From positions 1,741,001 to 1,805,000 of the forward strand of contig NZ_JAQFIL010000001.1 in assembly GCF_029504655.1 (NCBI RefSeq): a DNA stretch of 64,000 nt, written 5' to 3'. Below are positions 38,706 to 48,295 of this stretch, one piece after another (position 1 is the first letter of the stretch; every line of letters begins with the position of its first letter). The notes below the pieces were generated by a model. The model was not told the origin of the DNA. It saw only the letters and a program-made list of their open reading frames with translations, and ran no database searches. The position numbers were made by a program, and so were the translations under genes. Source of the stretch: Catalinimonas alkaloidigena (GTDB taxonomy: Bacteria; Bacteroidota; Bacteroidia; Cytophagales; Cyclobacteriaceae).

Positions 38706-39911
38706 TTATTGCTTAAAGCACAAACTAAATTTGCTCCCTATGCCATATTCGCTTTCTACTTCTATTTTTCCTCCTGCAGCTTCCATAATATTATTCACCA
38801 GATACAAGCCAATTCCTTGTCCATCTACCTGCTGCCCTAGACGATAGTATAAGGTAAAGATGCTGTCCAGTTGATCTGCCTTTATTCCCATCCCATTATC
38901 ACTCACTATCAAAGTTAGAAAGCCCGGTACGGTATGAGTGCTGATCGTAATTATAGGGTTTCGTTCAGAGGATCTGTATTTGATCGCATTGCTCACCAGG
39001 TTATACACTAAGCTTCTTAAATTCTTTTTGGAAAAAAGAATCTCTTTTTCCCTGAAATGCGTAACAATGCTGGCATGGCTGGAAAGTATTTCGTCTTGCA
39101 AACTCAAGATTACGTCTTCCAACAATTCATTAATATCAATACTGTTTGTTTGAGTTATGAGGTCCGATTCTACTTTTTCTGAATCAGCTAATTCCTGCAC
39201 TGCTTCTTTAAATTTCAGGATAGATATTTTGATTAACTGTAAATAGCTTTCGCTATCTTTTGTCAGTATTTCGTCTCCGAGCAATTCAATCAGCCCTTCA
39301 ATCCTGGACAAAGGCGCTATAAGGTCGTGGGAGGAAGTATACACGAAATTGCTTAAATCTGAGTTAACTCTTTCCAATATTTCATTTCTTTCAAGAAGTT
39401 CCCGGTTCATCATCAAAAGTGCTTCCGTTTCATCACCCGATATGGATTTCGCCCCTGATACTGACTTTTTCTGAGTGAAGAAAGTTATCTTTTTTTTGCC
39501 TTTTTCCTTTTTATCATTATCCACGATAATAGTTTCGATTTCACGCTCAACATGATTATCATGTGGATGTTTTATTTGACCAAATATCAATTGATTGTTT
39601 TCTATTGAAAGCTTAAGTATCCTGAAGAAATGCCTGCCAATAGGGCATAAAATCAAGTAAGGTTTGGCACTTACTGTTAACACTTCTACTACTCCTTGAT
39701 GCTTATCATGGCTAACGATGACTTTGTTATCATGGTGGTTAAATTTCACTCTCTGTACTTTACTCCCAACCTGATAAAATATAGTCTCATGAATCCCGGA
39801 TAGTATTGACGTATCAGGCCTCGATAAGATCACATTAATTCCATCATGTAAGATAGCATCCATAGGCTTTCTTTGGTTATTCCCTTTTTTAGGTGCGGTG
39901 CTACTTCTCAA
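38706..39911 (-). CDS. Sensor histidine kinase
   Basis: 401 residues. No membrane helix is seen, so it is probably cytoplasmic. The N-terminal 150 residues are an unrecognised sensor region, followed by a linker coiled coil (ALLMMNRELLERNEILERVN). HisKA has SSHDLIAPLSRIEGLIELLG (phospho-His); HATPase_c has LVYNLVSNAIKYRSSERNP, LIVSDNGMGI and GQGIGLYLV. The last domain looks intact. No response regulator adjoins it in the window. An ATGTAA-type box (40066) lies upstream but points the other way. Confidence 0.9.
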   Translation of the reverse strand: MRSSTAPKKGNNQRKPMDAILHDGINVILSRPDTSILSGIHETIFYQVGSKVQRVKFNHHDNKVIVSHDKHQGVVEVLTVSAKPYLILCPIGRHFFRILKLSIENNQLIFGQIKHPHDNHVEREIETIIVDNDKKEKGKKKITFFTQKKSVSGAKSISGDETEALLMMNRELLERNEILERVNSDLSNFVYTSSHDLIAPLSRIEGLIELLGDEILTKDSESYLQLIKISILKFKEAVQELADSEKVESDLITQTNSIDINELLEDVILSLQDEILSSHASIVTHFREKEILFSKKNLRSLVYNLVSNAIKYRSSERNPIITISTHTVPGFLTLIVSDNGMGIKADQLDSIFTLYYRLGQQVDGQGIGLYLVNNIMEAAGGKIEVESEYGIGSKFSLCFKQ

Positions 39912-40065
39912 TACTTTACAGTATAAGCAGAATATGTGTTTCTTGCTTCCAGTATAACAATCGCTTTATAGTTGTTATAAAAAAGATGAGCTGGTAATAA
40001 CAATTTAGGTATTTATTCTTCCAATAAGACAAAATCATGGAGATAAATTTCCTCATTCGTGAAAT

Positions 40066-40101
40066 GTGGGAATGATGTAAATTATCTAAAAATATATGTA
40101 A
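40066..40101 (+). promoter_or_regulatory. ATGTAA-type box, copy C
   Basis: GTGGGAATGATGTAA, 15 nt, ATGTAA. Its downstream gene on this strand would be the desaturase at 41431, but an IS4 element now lies between them. Confidence 0.7.
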
Positions 40102-40148
40102 GACTTTATGATTTAGAGACTGCTATATTTAGTGGTTTTTAACTACAG

Positions 40149-41334
40149 TACTCTACCCGATGATTTTGAGTAAGAAAAAGAAAAGCTGAATTTTGAGGTT
40201 ACCATACACTCTAAACTCAGCTTTACCATGAAATATTTATTAGAATCAAAGATAAAAAAACTTTGAATGCCTTTCCTGTTGTCCGCCATTTGTCACGACA
40301 GAAATTTGTCTGGCAGTTTGTAAAAACAGTTATCAAAATGCGCACTGTGCAATTCTGTGAGTTAGCTACGGAACTGAATGATGAAGTACGAGAGACTTCA
40401 AATGAACGGCGCATCCAAGCTTTTTTCAAAGATGCTCTTCTTGATTATCAACAAGTAGCGGCCCTTCTATCTAGGTTTCTACCCCCCGGAGAAGTGAGTC
40501 TGAGTCTTGACCGTACGGAATGGGATTTTGGCCAGTGCCAGGTTAATATTTTATGTATCACCGCTTGTGTAGGTAAAGTGGGCTTGCCTTTATACTTTGA
40601 GATGTTGGATAATAAAAGTGGGAATAGCAACTATCAAGATCGGATCGATCTACTGAAGCAGTGTGTAAGGCTGCTAGGTAAAGCACGCATCGCTTCAGTC
40701 ATTATGGATAGAGAATTTATCGGCCATCAGTGGCTGACTTGGCTTCAGAAGGCTGAAATTCCCTTCTGTGTCCGCGTTCCTAAACATCATACTATCACCT
40801 TGCGTAACGGTGAAACCTACCAAGCCGAAGAATTAATGGCTCACCAGTCTACACGGTACTTTCAAAATGCTATTGTGGATGGAGTAAGAGTTAATGTAGC
40901 TATTAGAAGACTGGCTAACCGAGAAATGTTGTATGTCATCGGTACTCACTTTGCTAAGCAGCTTCCGCACATATATCGCAAACGCTGGACCATAGAGGTT
41001 TTCTTTCAAAGTTTGAAAGGACGCGGTTTCAAATTGGAAGGTTCACATTTACGAAGTCTAGACAAGTGGAAAAAACTATTTGCTTTAGTGTGTATTGCTT
41101 TTGCTATTTGCCTGTCCTTAGGCAGAGAGTTCTTGGATAAAACACAAAAAGTAGCGATCAAAAAGCACGGCTATCCAGCCAAGAGTACTTTCCGCAGAGG
41201 GTTAGATTGGTTCCGGCAGTATTTAAAAGGCAAGCATCAAGCTGACTTTGATAGGCTGCTTAAACTATTTCTGCGAAGAGTAGAGCGAACTGGGGCCTGC
41301 GATTATCAACTGATAAATATCATCGGGTAGAGTA
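40149..41334 (+). mobile_element. IS4-family insertion sequence
   Basis: 1186 bp with perfect 16-bp inverted ends TACTCTACCCGATGAT and ATCATCGGGTAGAGTA. Flanks carry a 9-bp direct repeat TAACTACAG at 40140-40148 and 41335-41343, a clean target duplication, so insertion was recent. The transposase reads left to right. Confidence 0.95.
40263..41330 (+). CDS. IS4-family transposase
   Basis: 355 residues from TTG 40263; no upstream ATG is in frame. The DDE catalytic core shows LSLDRTEWDFG, IASVIMDREFIG and RKRWTIEVFFQSLKGRGFKL (the IS4-type Y-x2-R-x3-E-x6-K region). The stop codon overlaps the right inverted end. Gene appears intact. Confidence 0.9.
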   Translation: MNAFPVVRHLSRQKFVWQFVKTVIKMRTVQFCELATELNDEVRETSNERRIQAFFKDALLDYQQVAALLSRFLPPGEVSLSLDRTEWDFGQCQVNILCITACVGKVGLPLYFEMLDNKSGNSNYQDRIDLLKQCVRLLGKARIASVIMDREFIGHQWLTWLQKAEIPFCVRVPKHHTITLRNGETYQAEELMAHQSTRYFQNAIVDGVRVNVAIRRLANREMLYVIGTHFAKQLPHIYRKRWTIEVFFQSLKGRGFKLEGSHLRSLDKWKKLFALVCIAFAICLSLGREFLDKTQKVAIKKHGYPAKSTFRRGLDWFRQYLKGKHQADFDRLLKLFLRRVERTGACDYQLINIIG

Positions 41335-41430
41335 TAACTACAGTTTAGTGCTGGGAAAAAGTACTATTAATATGCCTATGATGATAATATACAACTGTTA
41401 CAATTCTTTTCGTAAACCGATTATCTCATC

Positions 41431-42525
41431 ATGAAAACGGCTATTAAATTCATCAATAAAAATCAATCAAATTTTTTCCCCATATTAAGGCAGAGGGTAA
41501 ATGCTTATTTTAAAAAAAATAACATATCCCAATTTGGTAATGGCGAAATGATTATCAAGACTGCGATTTTGTTAGGACTGTATATTTTATCGTACCTGGC
41601 TATACTGGTCCTTCCTCTCAATGCCTGGCTGTTGCTATCTTTTGCTTTACTGATGGGTATTAGCAAGGCAGGGGTAGGGATGACCGTAATGCACGATGCT
41701 TTGCATGGTTCGTATTCCAAAAACACCTTTGTCAATAAACTGATGGGTAACAGCATTTACCTGCTGGGCGCCAATGTCCATGTCTGGAAAATACAGCATA
41801 ATGTACTGCACCATACTTTTACCAATATACACGGCGTGGATGAGGACATCAGCAGCAAAGTAGTCATTCGCCTGTCCAAACAATCTCTTTGGAAAAAATA
41901 CCACCGTTACCAGCATATGTACGCCTTCTTCTTATATGGCCTGATGACACTGCTAATGCTTACCAATGATTTTATCAAAATGCTGAGGTACCATAAGCAA
42001 GGGCTCATCCGAAAACAAAAGTTCAACATTAACAATGAGTATAGCAAACTGCTGGCATTCAAGTTACTTTACCTGTTTTTTGTCATTATTTTACCCATAA
42101 TGCTCACTACTTTGCTGTGGTGGCAGGTATTGATCGGCTTTGTGATAATGCACCTGACTGCAGGTTTTATCCTCAGCATCATTTTCCAGATGGCCCATGT
42201 CGTGGAAGGCGCAAACCAACCTATACCTGATACTGAAGGAAATATAGAAAATGCATGGGCCATTCACGAACTTCAGACCACAGCTGATTTTGCGCCTAAC
42301 AACCGTTTTCTCAATTGGTACATTGGAGGACTTAATTTTCAGATCGAGCACCACTTCTTCCCGAATATCTGCCATGTGCACTATCCTAAGATTGCGCACA
42401 TTGTAAAGCAGACTGCAGAAGACTTTCAGCTTGATTATAATGTGAAGCCTAATTTTACAGAGGCACTTAAATCGCATATCAGTATGCTTAAAATGTTAGG
42501 TAGTCAGCAAAAAAATATTCAGTGA
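41431..42525 (+). CDS. Fatty acid desaturase
   Basis: 364 residues with several membrane helices and the three histidine boxes that bind the di-iron centre: HDALHGS near residue 89, HNVLHHT near 125 and EHHFFP near 307 (in QIEHHFFPNICHVHY). It should introduce a double bond into acyl chains of membrane lipids, as expected for adaptation to cold or stress. The IS4 insertion 97 bp upstream separates it from ATGTAA-type box C. Confidence 0.92.
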   Translation: MKTAIKFINKNQSNFFPILRQRVNAYFKKNNISQFGNGEMIIKTAILLGLYILSYLAILVLPLNAWLLLSFALLMGISKAGVGMTVMHDALHGSYSKNTFVNKLMGNSIYLLGANVHVWKIQHNVLHHTFTNIHGVDEDISSKVVIRLSKQSLWKKYHRYQHMYAFFLYGLMTLLMLTNDFIKMLRYHKQGLIRKQKFNINNEYSKLLAFKLLYLFFVIILPIMLTTLLWWQVLIGFVIMHLTAGFILSIIFQMAHVVEGANQPIPDTEGNIENAWAIHELQTTADFAPNNRFLNWYIGGLNFQIEHHFFPNICHVHYPKIAHIVKQTAEDFQLDYNVKPNFTEALKSHISMLKMLGSQQKNIQ

Positions 42526-42645
42526 GCTGAAAAAAAGTTCAGTTTATCTCGAGGTTATAGAGAGCGGTTTCATTATTTCCAATAATAAAGGCTTATACCT
42601 TAAAGCCGGTTTACATAAATCATCAAACGTCAATCCACTTAAAGA

Positions 42646-43761
42646 ATGAAAGCTATCCCCGGCTATGTTAAGTATTTTATCATATTATCCAGTATTGTCC
42701 TTACGTGTTATATCCTGATACTAGGCAAGTCTATCCTAAGCCCCTTGCTGACAGCACTGATCATAGCATTGCTGCTTCGCCCACTGAGTACACAATTGGA
42801 AAAACTGAAGGTTTCCAGGCTTTTTAGTTCCCTATTATCCATCTTTATCGTTTTTATTGTCTTGGCTGGATTATCTTACTTCTTTTCCTTTCAGTTGAGT
42901 AACATATCTAATGATCTCAATTCAATTGGTGCCCGCTTCAATGAACTTATTGATCAGGGGGCTACTTGGATGGGAAGCACATTTGATATTGACCAACAAA
43001 GGCAAACGCAATATCTCAAAGATTCGCTGAATCGCTTTTTACAAAACAGTTCTTCTGTTTTCACTCAGACCGTTTTTGCTACTGCCGGCTTCGTGACCTC
43101 ATTCTTCCTGTTTCTCATCTCTTTATTTTTCTTTTTATACTATCGCAGATTCTTTGCAACATGCATTTATCAATGGTTCAGTCCGGAAGATCATTATACA
43201 GTGGGAATCACCATTCATAAAATTGAGAGAGTGGTCAGAAGCTATATTTTAGGTGTTTTTATGGTAATTTCTATTGTGGCTATCCTAAATTCTTTAGGGC
43301 TTATGCTGCTGGGCATTCAGCATGCTATTTTCTTTGGTGTACTGGCTGCTATACTGATTATCATCCCTTATATCGGTATTATTATTGGCTCTCTACTGCC
43401 TATATTGTTTGCACTGGTTACCAAAGATTCTTTATGGTATCCTGTAGGCGTGCTCGGTGTACTATGGGGTGTACAGGTACTGGAAAGTAATTTCATTACG
43501 CCCAATATTGTAGGAGGCAAGGTGAGTATCAATCCTTTTGCTGCTATCCTCGCATTATTCTTTAGCGGTATGATCTGGGGTATACCGGGAATGGTTTTAT
43601 CCATCCCATTGCTGGCCATCTTCAAAGTTATCTGTGATGCCATAAAGCCTTTGCAATCCATTGGCTTTCTCCTGGGAGCTCCTCCCAAAGAAGATGATGG
43701 TCCTAAATTCAAGCCTGTTCACTTTCACTCTGTACTCAATGGAAATAAGTTAAAAGTCTGA
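42646..43761 (+). CDS. AI-2E family transporter (PerM-like)
   Basis: 371 residues, mostly hydrophobic with about eight membrane helices, including LILGKSILSPLLTALIIALL near the start and VSINPFAAILALFFSGMIWG near the end. This layout is the AI-2E transporter family, whose members export signalling molecules or ions. It follows the desaturase by 120 bp; function in this genome unknown. Confidence 0.9.
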   Translation: MKAIPGYVKYFIILSSIVLTCYILILGKSILSPLLTALIIALLLRPLSTQLEKLKVSRLFSSLLSIFIVFIVLAGLSYFFSFQLSNISNDLNSIGARFNELIDQGATWMGSTFDIDQQRQTQYLKDSLNRFLQNSSSVFTQTVFATAGFVTSFFLFLISLFFFLYYRRFFATCIYQWFSPEDHYTVGITIHKIERVVRSYILGVFMVISIVAILNSLGLMLLGIQHAIFFGVLAAILIIIPYIGIIIGSLLPILFALVTKDSLWYPVGVLGVLWGVQVLESNFITPNIVGGKVSINPFAAILALFFSGMIWGIPGMVLSIPLLAIFKVICDAIKPLQSIGFLLGAPPKEDDGPKFKPVHFHSVLNGNKLKV

Positions 43762-43872
43762 TATGGAATAAGAAGAACATCCTGAGCTGACTTTTTCGTA
43801 CATGAGAAAGTATCATGAAACAGAGGAACTAATTTCTCCAGCAATCACAGGAGAATGGATATGCGTTTTACG

Positions 43873-45051
43873 TCAGTTCCTGAAGTCTCTGATTTCTTCA
43901 AAAAATGGTGTTCTTTTGTCTTCAACGCATTTCGTCGCATACAGATAAAGTGCAGCAGACCAGCTTTGCCAGTCTTGTCCCATAGGCTTGCCATTTTGAG
44001 CTTTAATCCACTCGTTAAAGCCAAATTCCAAGCTCTTGTTATTTGAAGTTCTGATAGCGTCTGTGAGTGCCAGTAGCTTTTTTTCGGCTAGCTCATGCTG
44101 CCCGACTGCAACCAGTGCGGCCACATAAAATCCACATATAAAAGGCCAGATACCTCCATTATGATAATTTCCCGGCATATTAAATTTTTCATATCTACCC
44201 AGCCAGTCAGGGTCTTCAGGATTGATAAAGGGAAAGAAATTCGGTGGAAGTTCAAGCGCAAGATCACCTTTTTCCTTCATACTCCTACACTCCCCTTCAA
44301 TCCAGGAAACCATCTTCTTGGCCCTGCTAGGCGATGCTACTCCGGAAAGGATTGCCAGGCTGTTGCCTAGCAGGTCAAACCTTTCGCTACTGTAAATTTT
44401 ATAAGACCAGAAAGCATAGTAAGGTTTATGAGTGACGACTAGCCCTTCGTGAACATGTCGGTGCTGAACACCACCCAGGATAGTAAACTTGCTCATTAGT
44501 CTATGTACAAAACCTGCCTTCTCATGTTGACCAAAGAGACGCAGATAACTATATACAAGTGTGTTAACAAACAGGCCATAGCCTGTTGCCCATAGCTCAT
44601 CACGCCAGTCACTGGTAGGTTGCTGCGCCACTAGATGACGGTCTGAAGGGCTTTGATAGTCCATCCAGGTTAGAGCCTTATTTGCGGCTTCAGAAAGGAA
44701 GGCAGGTTCATCATTAACTATTCTGAAGATGCCTATTGCCAGTAAAAACAGAGGTGTAGTATCACTTGCCCCCCGGTCTTTACTGTCATGTACCAGCGAA
44801 GGAATGTGGCCATTCTGAGTCTGGTTTTTTGCCAGTGTTTCCAAGACTTTTCGCATGCTTTTCATAAGCTGCCTATTGTCTGAAACGACAATGCCTAATA
44901 TAGAAATCAGTAAATCTCTGGTATAAGGTTCGGGATATCCCCAGGCAGCAGTACGGGGAAGTCCGTGGTATGGGCCGTGCATATTGTTAATAAGTACTTT
45001 GAGGGCTGCCTCTTTAGCTTCTTCTACTTTTTGTCTATTTGTCAATTTCAT
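43873..45051 (-). CDS. Glycoside hydrolase, alpha/alpha-barrel (GH100/GDE-like)
   Basis: 392 residues. Motifs TAAWGYPEPYTRDLLISILG, SDTTPLFLLAIGIFRIV, TSDWRDELWATGYGLFVNTL and NMPGNYHNGGIWPFICGFYV fit the (alpha/alpha)6 barrel of GH100 neutral invertases and of the glycogen-debranching C-terminal domain. I cannot decide between them. Asp and Glu in DWRDE and other loops would be catalytic. It is 9 bp from the GT4 gene upstream and thus last gene of a PIG-L, GT4, GH operon. Confidence 0.75.
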   Translation of the reverse strand: MKLTNRQKVEEAKEAALKVLINNMHGPYHGLPRTAAWGYPEPYTRDLLISILGIVVSDNRQLMKSMRKVLETLAKNQTQNGHIPSLVHDSKDRGASDTTPLFLLAIGIFRIVNDEPAFLSEAANKALTWMDYQSPSDRHLVAQQPTSDWRDELWATGYGLFVNTLVYSYLRLFGQHEKAGFVHRLMSKFTILGGVQHRHVHEGLVVTHKPYYAFWSYKIYSSERFDLLGNSLAILSGVASPSRAKKMVSWIEGECRSMKEKGDLALELPPNFFPFINPEDPDWLGRYEKFNMPGNYHNGGIWPFICGFYVAALVAVGQHELAEKKLLALTDAIRTSNNKSLEFGFNEWIKAQNGKPMGQDWQSWSAALYLYATKCVEDKRTPFFEEIRDFRN

Positions 45052-45060
45052 ATCTTAAAT

Positions 45061-46203
45061 CTATGATATGCCCAGCTTTTCTTGGATAATATTAACAAAT
45101 TTGCTGGCGACCACACGATAATCAAAATGTTGTACCACACGTTTTCTTCCTTCTTTTCCCAGTTGATCCCGCAAGCTGGAGTTAGTCATTAGGTCCATCA
45201 GATAATTAGCGATATCATGAACACTGGCACGGTAATCTACTGTTCTGGGAGATTTAAACACCACTTTATGCTGATCTTCAAAACCTGATTCATTACCGAG
45301 AATCACTTCATTCACCACAATTTCTTGGGCTACATTTGCCAGTAGAGCGGTTTGCTGGTGGACAAGCGTATCCAGCATGCCCATTGCCTTAATACCAATC
45401 ACTGGTTTTTCACAGGCGCCAGCTTCCACCTGGGGCATGCCAAAACCTTCCAGCCTTGAAGGGGCAGCATAAATATCACAGGCACCTATCAGATAAGGCA
45501 TAAAGTTACGGGAAATGGTATTGGTAGCGTAAGTCACATTTTTTTCAATACCCAGATGCGTGGCCATTGCCAGGTCAGCCAGATTTTGGAGTTTGGTTCT
45601 GGGTTGTGGCCATACTTTACAGACATATTTCCAATCCGGAGCTTTTTGATCTATGATGGCCAGTGCCTGCATCACCTCCTGCGCCCCTTTTGATGCGGCA
45701 TCCCCACCTACAGTAAGAATCATCAGCTGTTCTTCAGATATACCAAGGGCCTCACGAACAGCCGTAATTTTAGGGTCGTCTTTGGTACGGGGAATGAATA
45801 TGGAAGTATCACAACCCACTGGCAGTACTTCTATTTTATCCCCCTGTATACCATCCCTGACGTACATATTCTTCACCCAATGAGAAGTGACAAGTATTAG
45901 GGGAAGAGAATTCAGCGTTTCCTGATAGTTGGCAATATAACCATCAGCGACCAGCCAGGGGATGGCTTGTATGCCATACCGCTGAGGATGCAATATAAGG
46001 TGGGGAGTATGCCCCCAATAGCCTACGCCTACTACAATATCTGGCTCGAACCAACGGTAGTACCATTCTTTTTCCTGAGCAGATTCAAAATGGACAGCAT
46101 GGGCATCAACCCCTGTTTCCAGCAGTCCTTTATATAAGAGGTCGCCCTGGGTAGCAAGCCCTCCCGGAGAGGGAGGGTAGTCGTAGAGTACAAGCACTTT
46201 CAT
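45061..46203 (-). CDS. GT4 family glycosyltransferase
   Basis: 380 residues. MKVLVLYDYPPSPGGLATQG with the glycine loop starts the GT-B fold; VWPQPRTKLQNL and YAAPSRLEGFGMPQVEAGAC (E-x7-E type) mark the donor domain. Its start overlaps the PIG-L stop by ATGA at 46200-46203, so the two are translated together. Likely builds the same glycan as the linked GH and PIG-L genes. Confidence 0.9.
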   Translation of the reverse strand: MKVLVLYDYPPSPGGLATQGDLLYKGLLETGVDAHAVHFESAQEKEWYYRWFEPDIVVGVGYWGHTPHLILHPQRYGIQAIPWLVADGYIANYQETLNSLPLILVTSHWVKNMYVRDGIQGDKIEVLPVGCDTSIFIPRTKDDPKITAVREALGISEEQLMILTVGGDAASKGAQEVMQALAIIDQKAPDWKYVCKVWPQPRTKLQNLADLAMATHLGIEKNVTYATNTISRNFMPYLIGACDIYAAPSRLEGFGMPQVEAGACEKPVIGIKAMGMLDTLVHQQTALLANVAQEIVVNEVILGNESGFEDQHKVVFKSPRTVDYRASVHDIANYLMDLMTNSSLRDQLGKEGRKRVVQHFDYRVVASKFVNIIQEKLGIS

Positions 46204-46841
46204 GACAGAATTCCTCCATGAATAAGTACCTGCATCGCCTCAGAAGAATTTGTCATTTTCCAAAAAGACTCTGCCCGGGGGGTGGTTTCAGCCTCAAAGC
46301 TGTTTTCTTTAAAACCATAGGTCTCAGTAATGATTCTATGTTTCTTCAGCCAGGTTTTCTCTGATAGCTTATAATAAATATTTGCGGTTTTAATAGGTTT
46401 CGGTAGATATTCTTTACTTCCGTCTTCATAGGCAAAAGCCCAAAGTTCATGAGCAGAAATCTTACCGGCTAACCATAATTTGATGACAGCCTCCCCAATC
46501 TCTTCATGTCTGATATGCCTAGTGTACTCTCCGGCAGGGTTGTGAGAGATAATGATATCAAAATTCTGTACAGGTAAAAACTGTAGTATCATTTCCTGAA
46601 CTTCACTTTCGTCTATAGGTTCTAGAACAGGACTATCATCCAGATCACTCATTTTTCCTCTTGATCCCAGCAGTTTAAGGGCCTGAAAAAACCTGGGAGC
46701 CCGCTCAGTGTCATGTGCCCTGCACAATGAAATAATAAAACAATCCCAGGAAGGGTGAGCTAATATTGTTCCTCCTGCCCAGAGTGTTTCATCATCGGGA
46801 TGGGCTACAATAATAGCTACTAACTTGTTTTTTTTGATCAT
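46200..46841 (-). CDS. PIG-L family deacetylase
   Basis: 213 residues. The zinc motif AHPDDETLWAGGTIL near residue 13 and the later His in NPAGEYTRHIRHEEIG are the signature of PIG-L/LmbE de-N-acetylases, which remove acetyl groups from N-acetylglucosamine-type sugars. First gene of a three-gene operon with GT4 and GH. Confidence 0.9.
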   Translation of the reverse strand: MIKKNKLVAIIVAHPDDETLWAGGTILAHPSWDCFIISLCRAHDTERAPRFFQALKLLGSRGKMSDLDDSPVLEPIDESEVQEMILQFLPVQNFDIIISHNPAGEYTRHIRHEEIGEAVIKLWLAGKISAHELWAFAYEDGSKEYLPKPIKTANIYYKLSEKTWLKKHRIITETYGFKENSFEAETTPRAESFWKMTNSSEAMQVLIHGGILS

Positions 46842-46892
46842 TTTTCCTGAAGATTAAATAATAGATGCCGTGTTCAATCAGATAGCATGAAA

Positions 46893-47366
46893 TCAGGATA
46901 AACTGGCGTTCAGCATTTTGGCAATATGTTCATGTTTTGTTACCAAACTGCCTAAGAATTCCTGGTTCTTTATGTCATTTACAATGATCAATGCTTGAAT
47001 ATCTTCCTTTAAGATCTTGATGATCTTTTCATGATCTCCTACTAATCCCTTTATGATTTGATCACCTTCCAACTCATCCTTATCTTCCCATTCGCTCAGG
47101 CGAGTGATTTTGAGAAACTTTCTCATTGAGATGGGTACTGTATACCGGATCTTAAGTACACGTTCAGCGATATCATCAATGATAATATCCAGAGCCACTA
47201 CTTGCTTTTCTATGAAACGAGGTAAGTTTGTAAAGCTTTGTTGCTCCATATACCAATGCGCATTTCTGGTTTTGGTATATAGTAAGTACTCATCAGCCAG
47301 TAGAGTATTGAGCAGACCGAATGTTCTTTCTTTGTTTAGTTTGGGATTGCTGATTTCCGATTTCAT
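46893..47366 (-). CDS. dps: Dps-family ferritin-like DNA-protection protein
   Basis: 157 residues, four-helix ferritin-like. The ferroxidase ligands are seen in RNAHWYM and VVALDIIIDDIAERVLKI. Dps proteins bind DNA and oxidise Fe2+ with peroxide under starvation. It is 51 bp upstream of the PIG-L gene on the same strand. No ATGTAA-type box was found in its 300-bp upstream region. Confidence 0.9.
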   Translation of the reverse strand: MKSEISNPKLNKERTFGLLNTLLADEYLLYTKTRNAHWYMEQQSFTNLPRFIEKQVVALDIIIDDIAERVLKIRYTVPISMRKFLKITRLSEWEDKDELEGDQIIKGLVGDHEKIIKILKEDIQALIIVNDIKNQEFLGSLVTKHEHIAKMLNASLS

Positions 47367-47675
47367 GCTGACTTTAGTGTTTATTTAAGATGATTAGTCA
47401 CTTAATCAACTGCTACATTTATGTCATTTAATAGGTCAACTCATAATAAAAACAACAATTTGTGTTACTTTACTACTATTGGAAAAACATGTGAAGCCTT
47501 TCCTATTACTTCAGGGATTAATCCATGAGTATAAATTTCTTTTCAGCACCATGAATGTTTAAAAAGGTACTTATAAGGAGGAAAAAAATGAAGAAAGAAC
47601 TATTCTCCTTATGAATTTGAAAAAGTATAAATACCTCTTGGGATAAACAGATTCTACACTATAGTAAAACACATT
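47367..47675. other. Intergenic region upstream of dps
   Basis: 309 bases with no ORF of note. It must hold the dps promoter (minus strand). I see no ATGTAA-type box and no strong hairpin. Confidence 0.4.
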
Positions 47676-47864
47676 TTAAAGAGAAGTTAATATGGCACCA
47701 AGCTCATTCCTGGAAACACCTAATTTAGCTTGTAACTTCTCTAGCATTTCTTCTTTCCTACCATCAAAATACATAAGATCTCTATCCGTCAAAGCAGGGA
47801 ATTTTTGCTTAAGTTTGCCTTTTTGCACATTCCAGTTTTCTAATAATTCCGTATCGTCAGACAT
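47676..47864 (-). CDS. CsbD-like stress protein
   Basis: 62 residues. LENWNVQKGKLKQKFPALTD then RDLMYFDGRKEEMLEKLQAK is the CsbD pattern (W-x3-KG-x-LK, L-T-x2-DL). It lies 51 bp downstream of ATGTAA-type box D. General-stress protein; biochemistry unknown. Confidence 0.82.
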   Translation of the reverse strand: MSDDTELLENWNVQKGKLKQKFPALTDRDLMYFDGRKEEMLEKLQAKLGVSRNELGAILTSL

Positions 47865-47914
47865 AATTTTTGTTTTTATATTATTAAAGTTACCGCAGGC
47901 CTAGCTCATATACA

Positions 47915-47950
47915 TTACATATGGATTTAATAAAGTTACATTATTCACAC
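47915..47950 (-). promoter_or_regulatory. ATGTAA-type box, copy D
   Basis: Minus strand: GTGTGAATAATGTAA, 15 nt, ATGTAA, 51 bp before the CsbD-like start. Confidence 0.7.
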
Positions 47951-48295
47951 ATGTCGTCACCCTGGAATTTAATTTGATCTGCTGGTTATATAATATCAAG
48001 CATTGCAGAAAAACAAGTACCTTAGTTTAATTTGAAAATCACGAAAGCAAAAGTTAATAAGTACCTAGCGTATCAGAGAACCAGCTGAGAAGAATTATAT
48101 TACAAATTATTTATGTGATTGAGATATTAGAAGTATAAAACTCATTGAATGTCTCAAGAATCATTTGCTACCTGAGGATTGACTTATAGATCTCAGAAAT
48201 AAGGAAGAAAACTCAATTTTACCTGTTTTACGATTAAAGAAAGCTGAACACAGACCTAAATTGCCTTTACTTACCCGCTCACTGAGGTATGCGTT
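47951..48295. other. Intergenic region with a possible decayed ORF
   Basis: 345 bases. The plus strand reads SIKLIECLKNHLLPED then TGA, and continues in the same frame LIDLRNKEENSILPVLRLKK to a stop at about 48299. This may be the remnant of a small gene with a nonsense codon. I cannot name a family. Confidence 0.3.

Noticed and set aside
47401..47460. ATGTAA-type box upstream of dps
   Set aside because: A single ATGTAG occurs on the minus strand but no partner lies 21 bp away.
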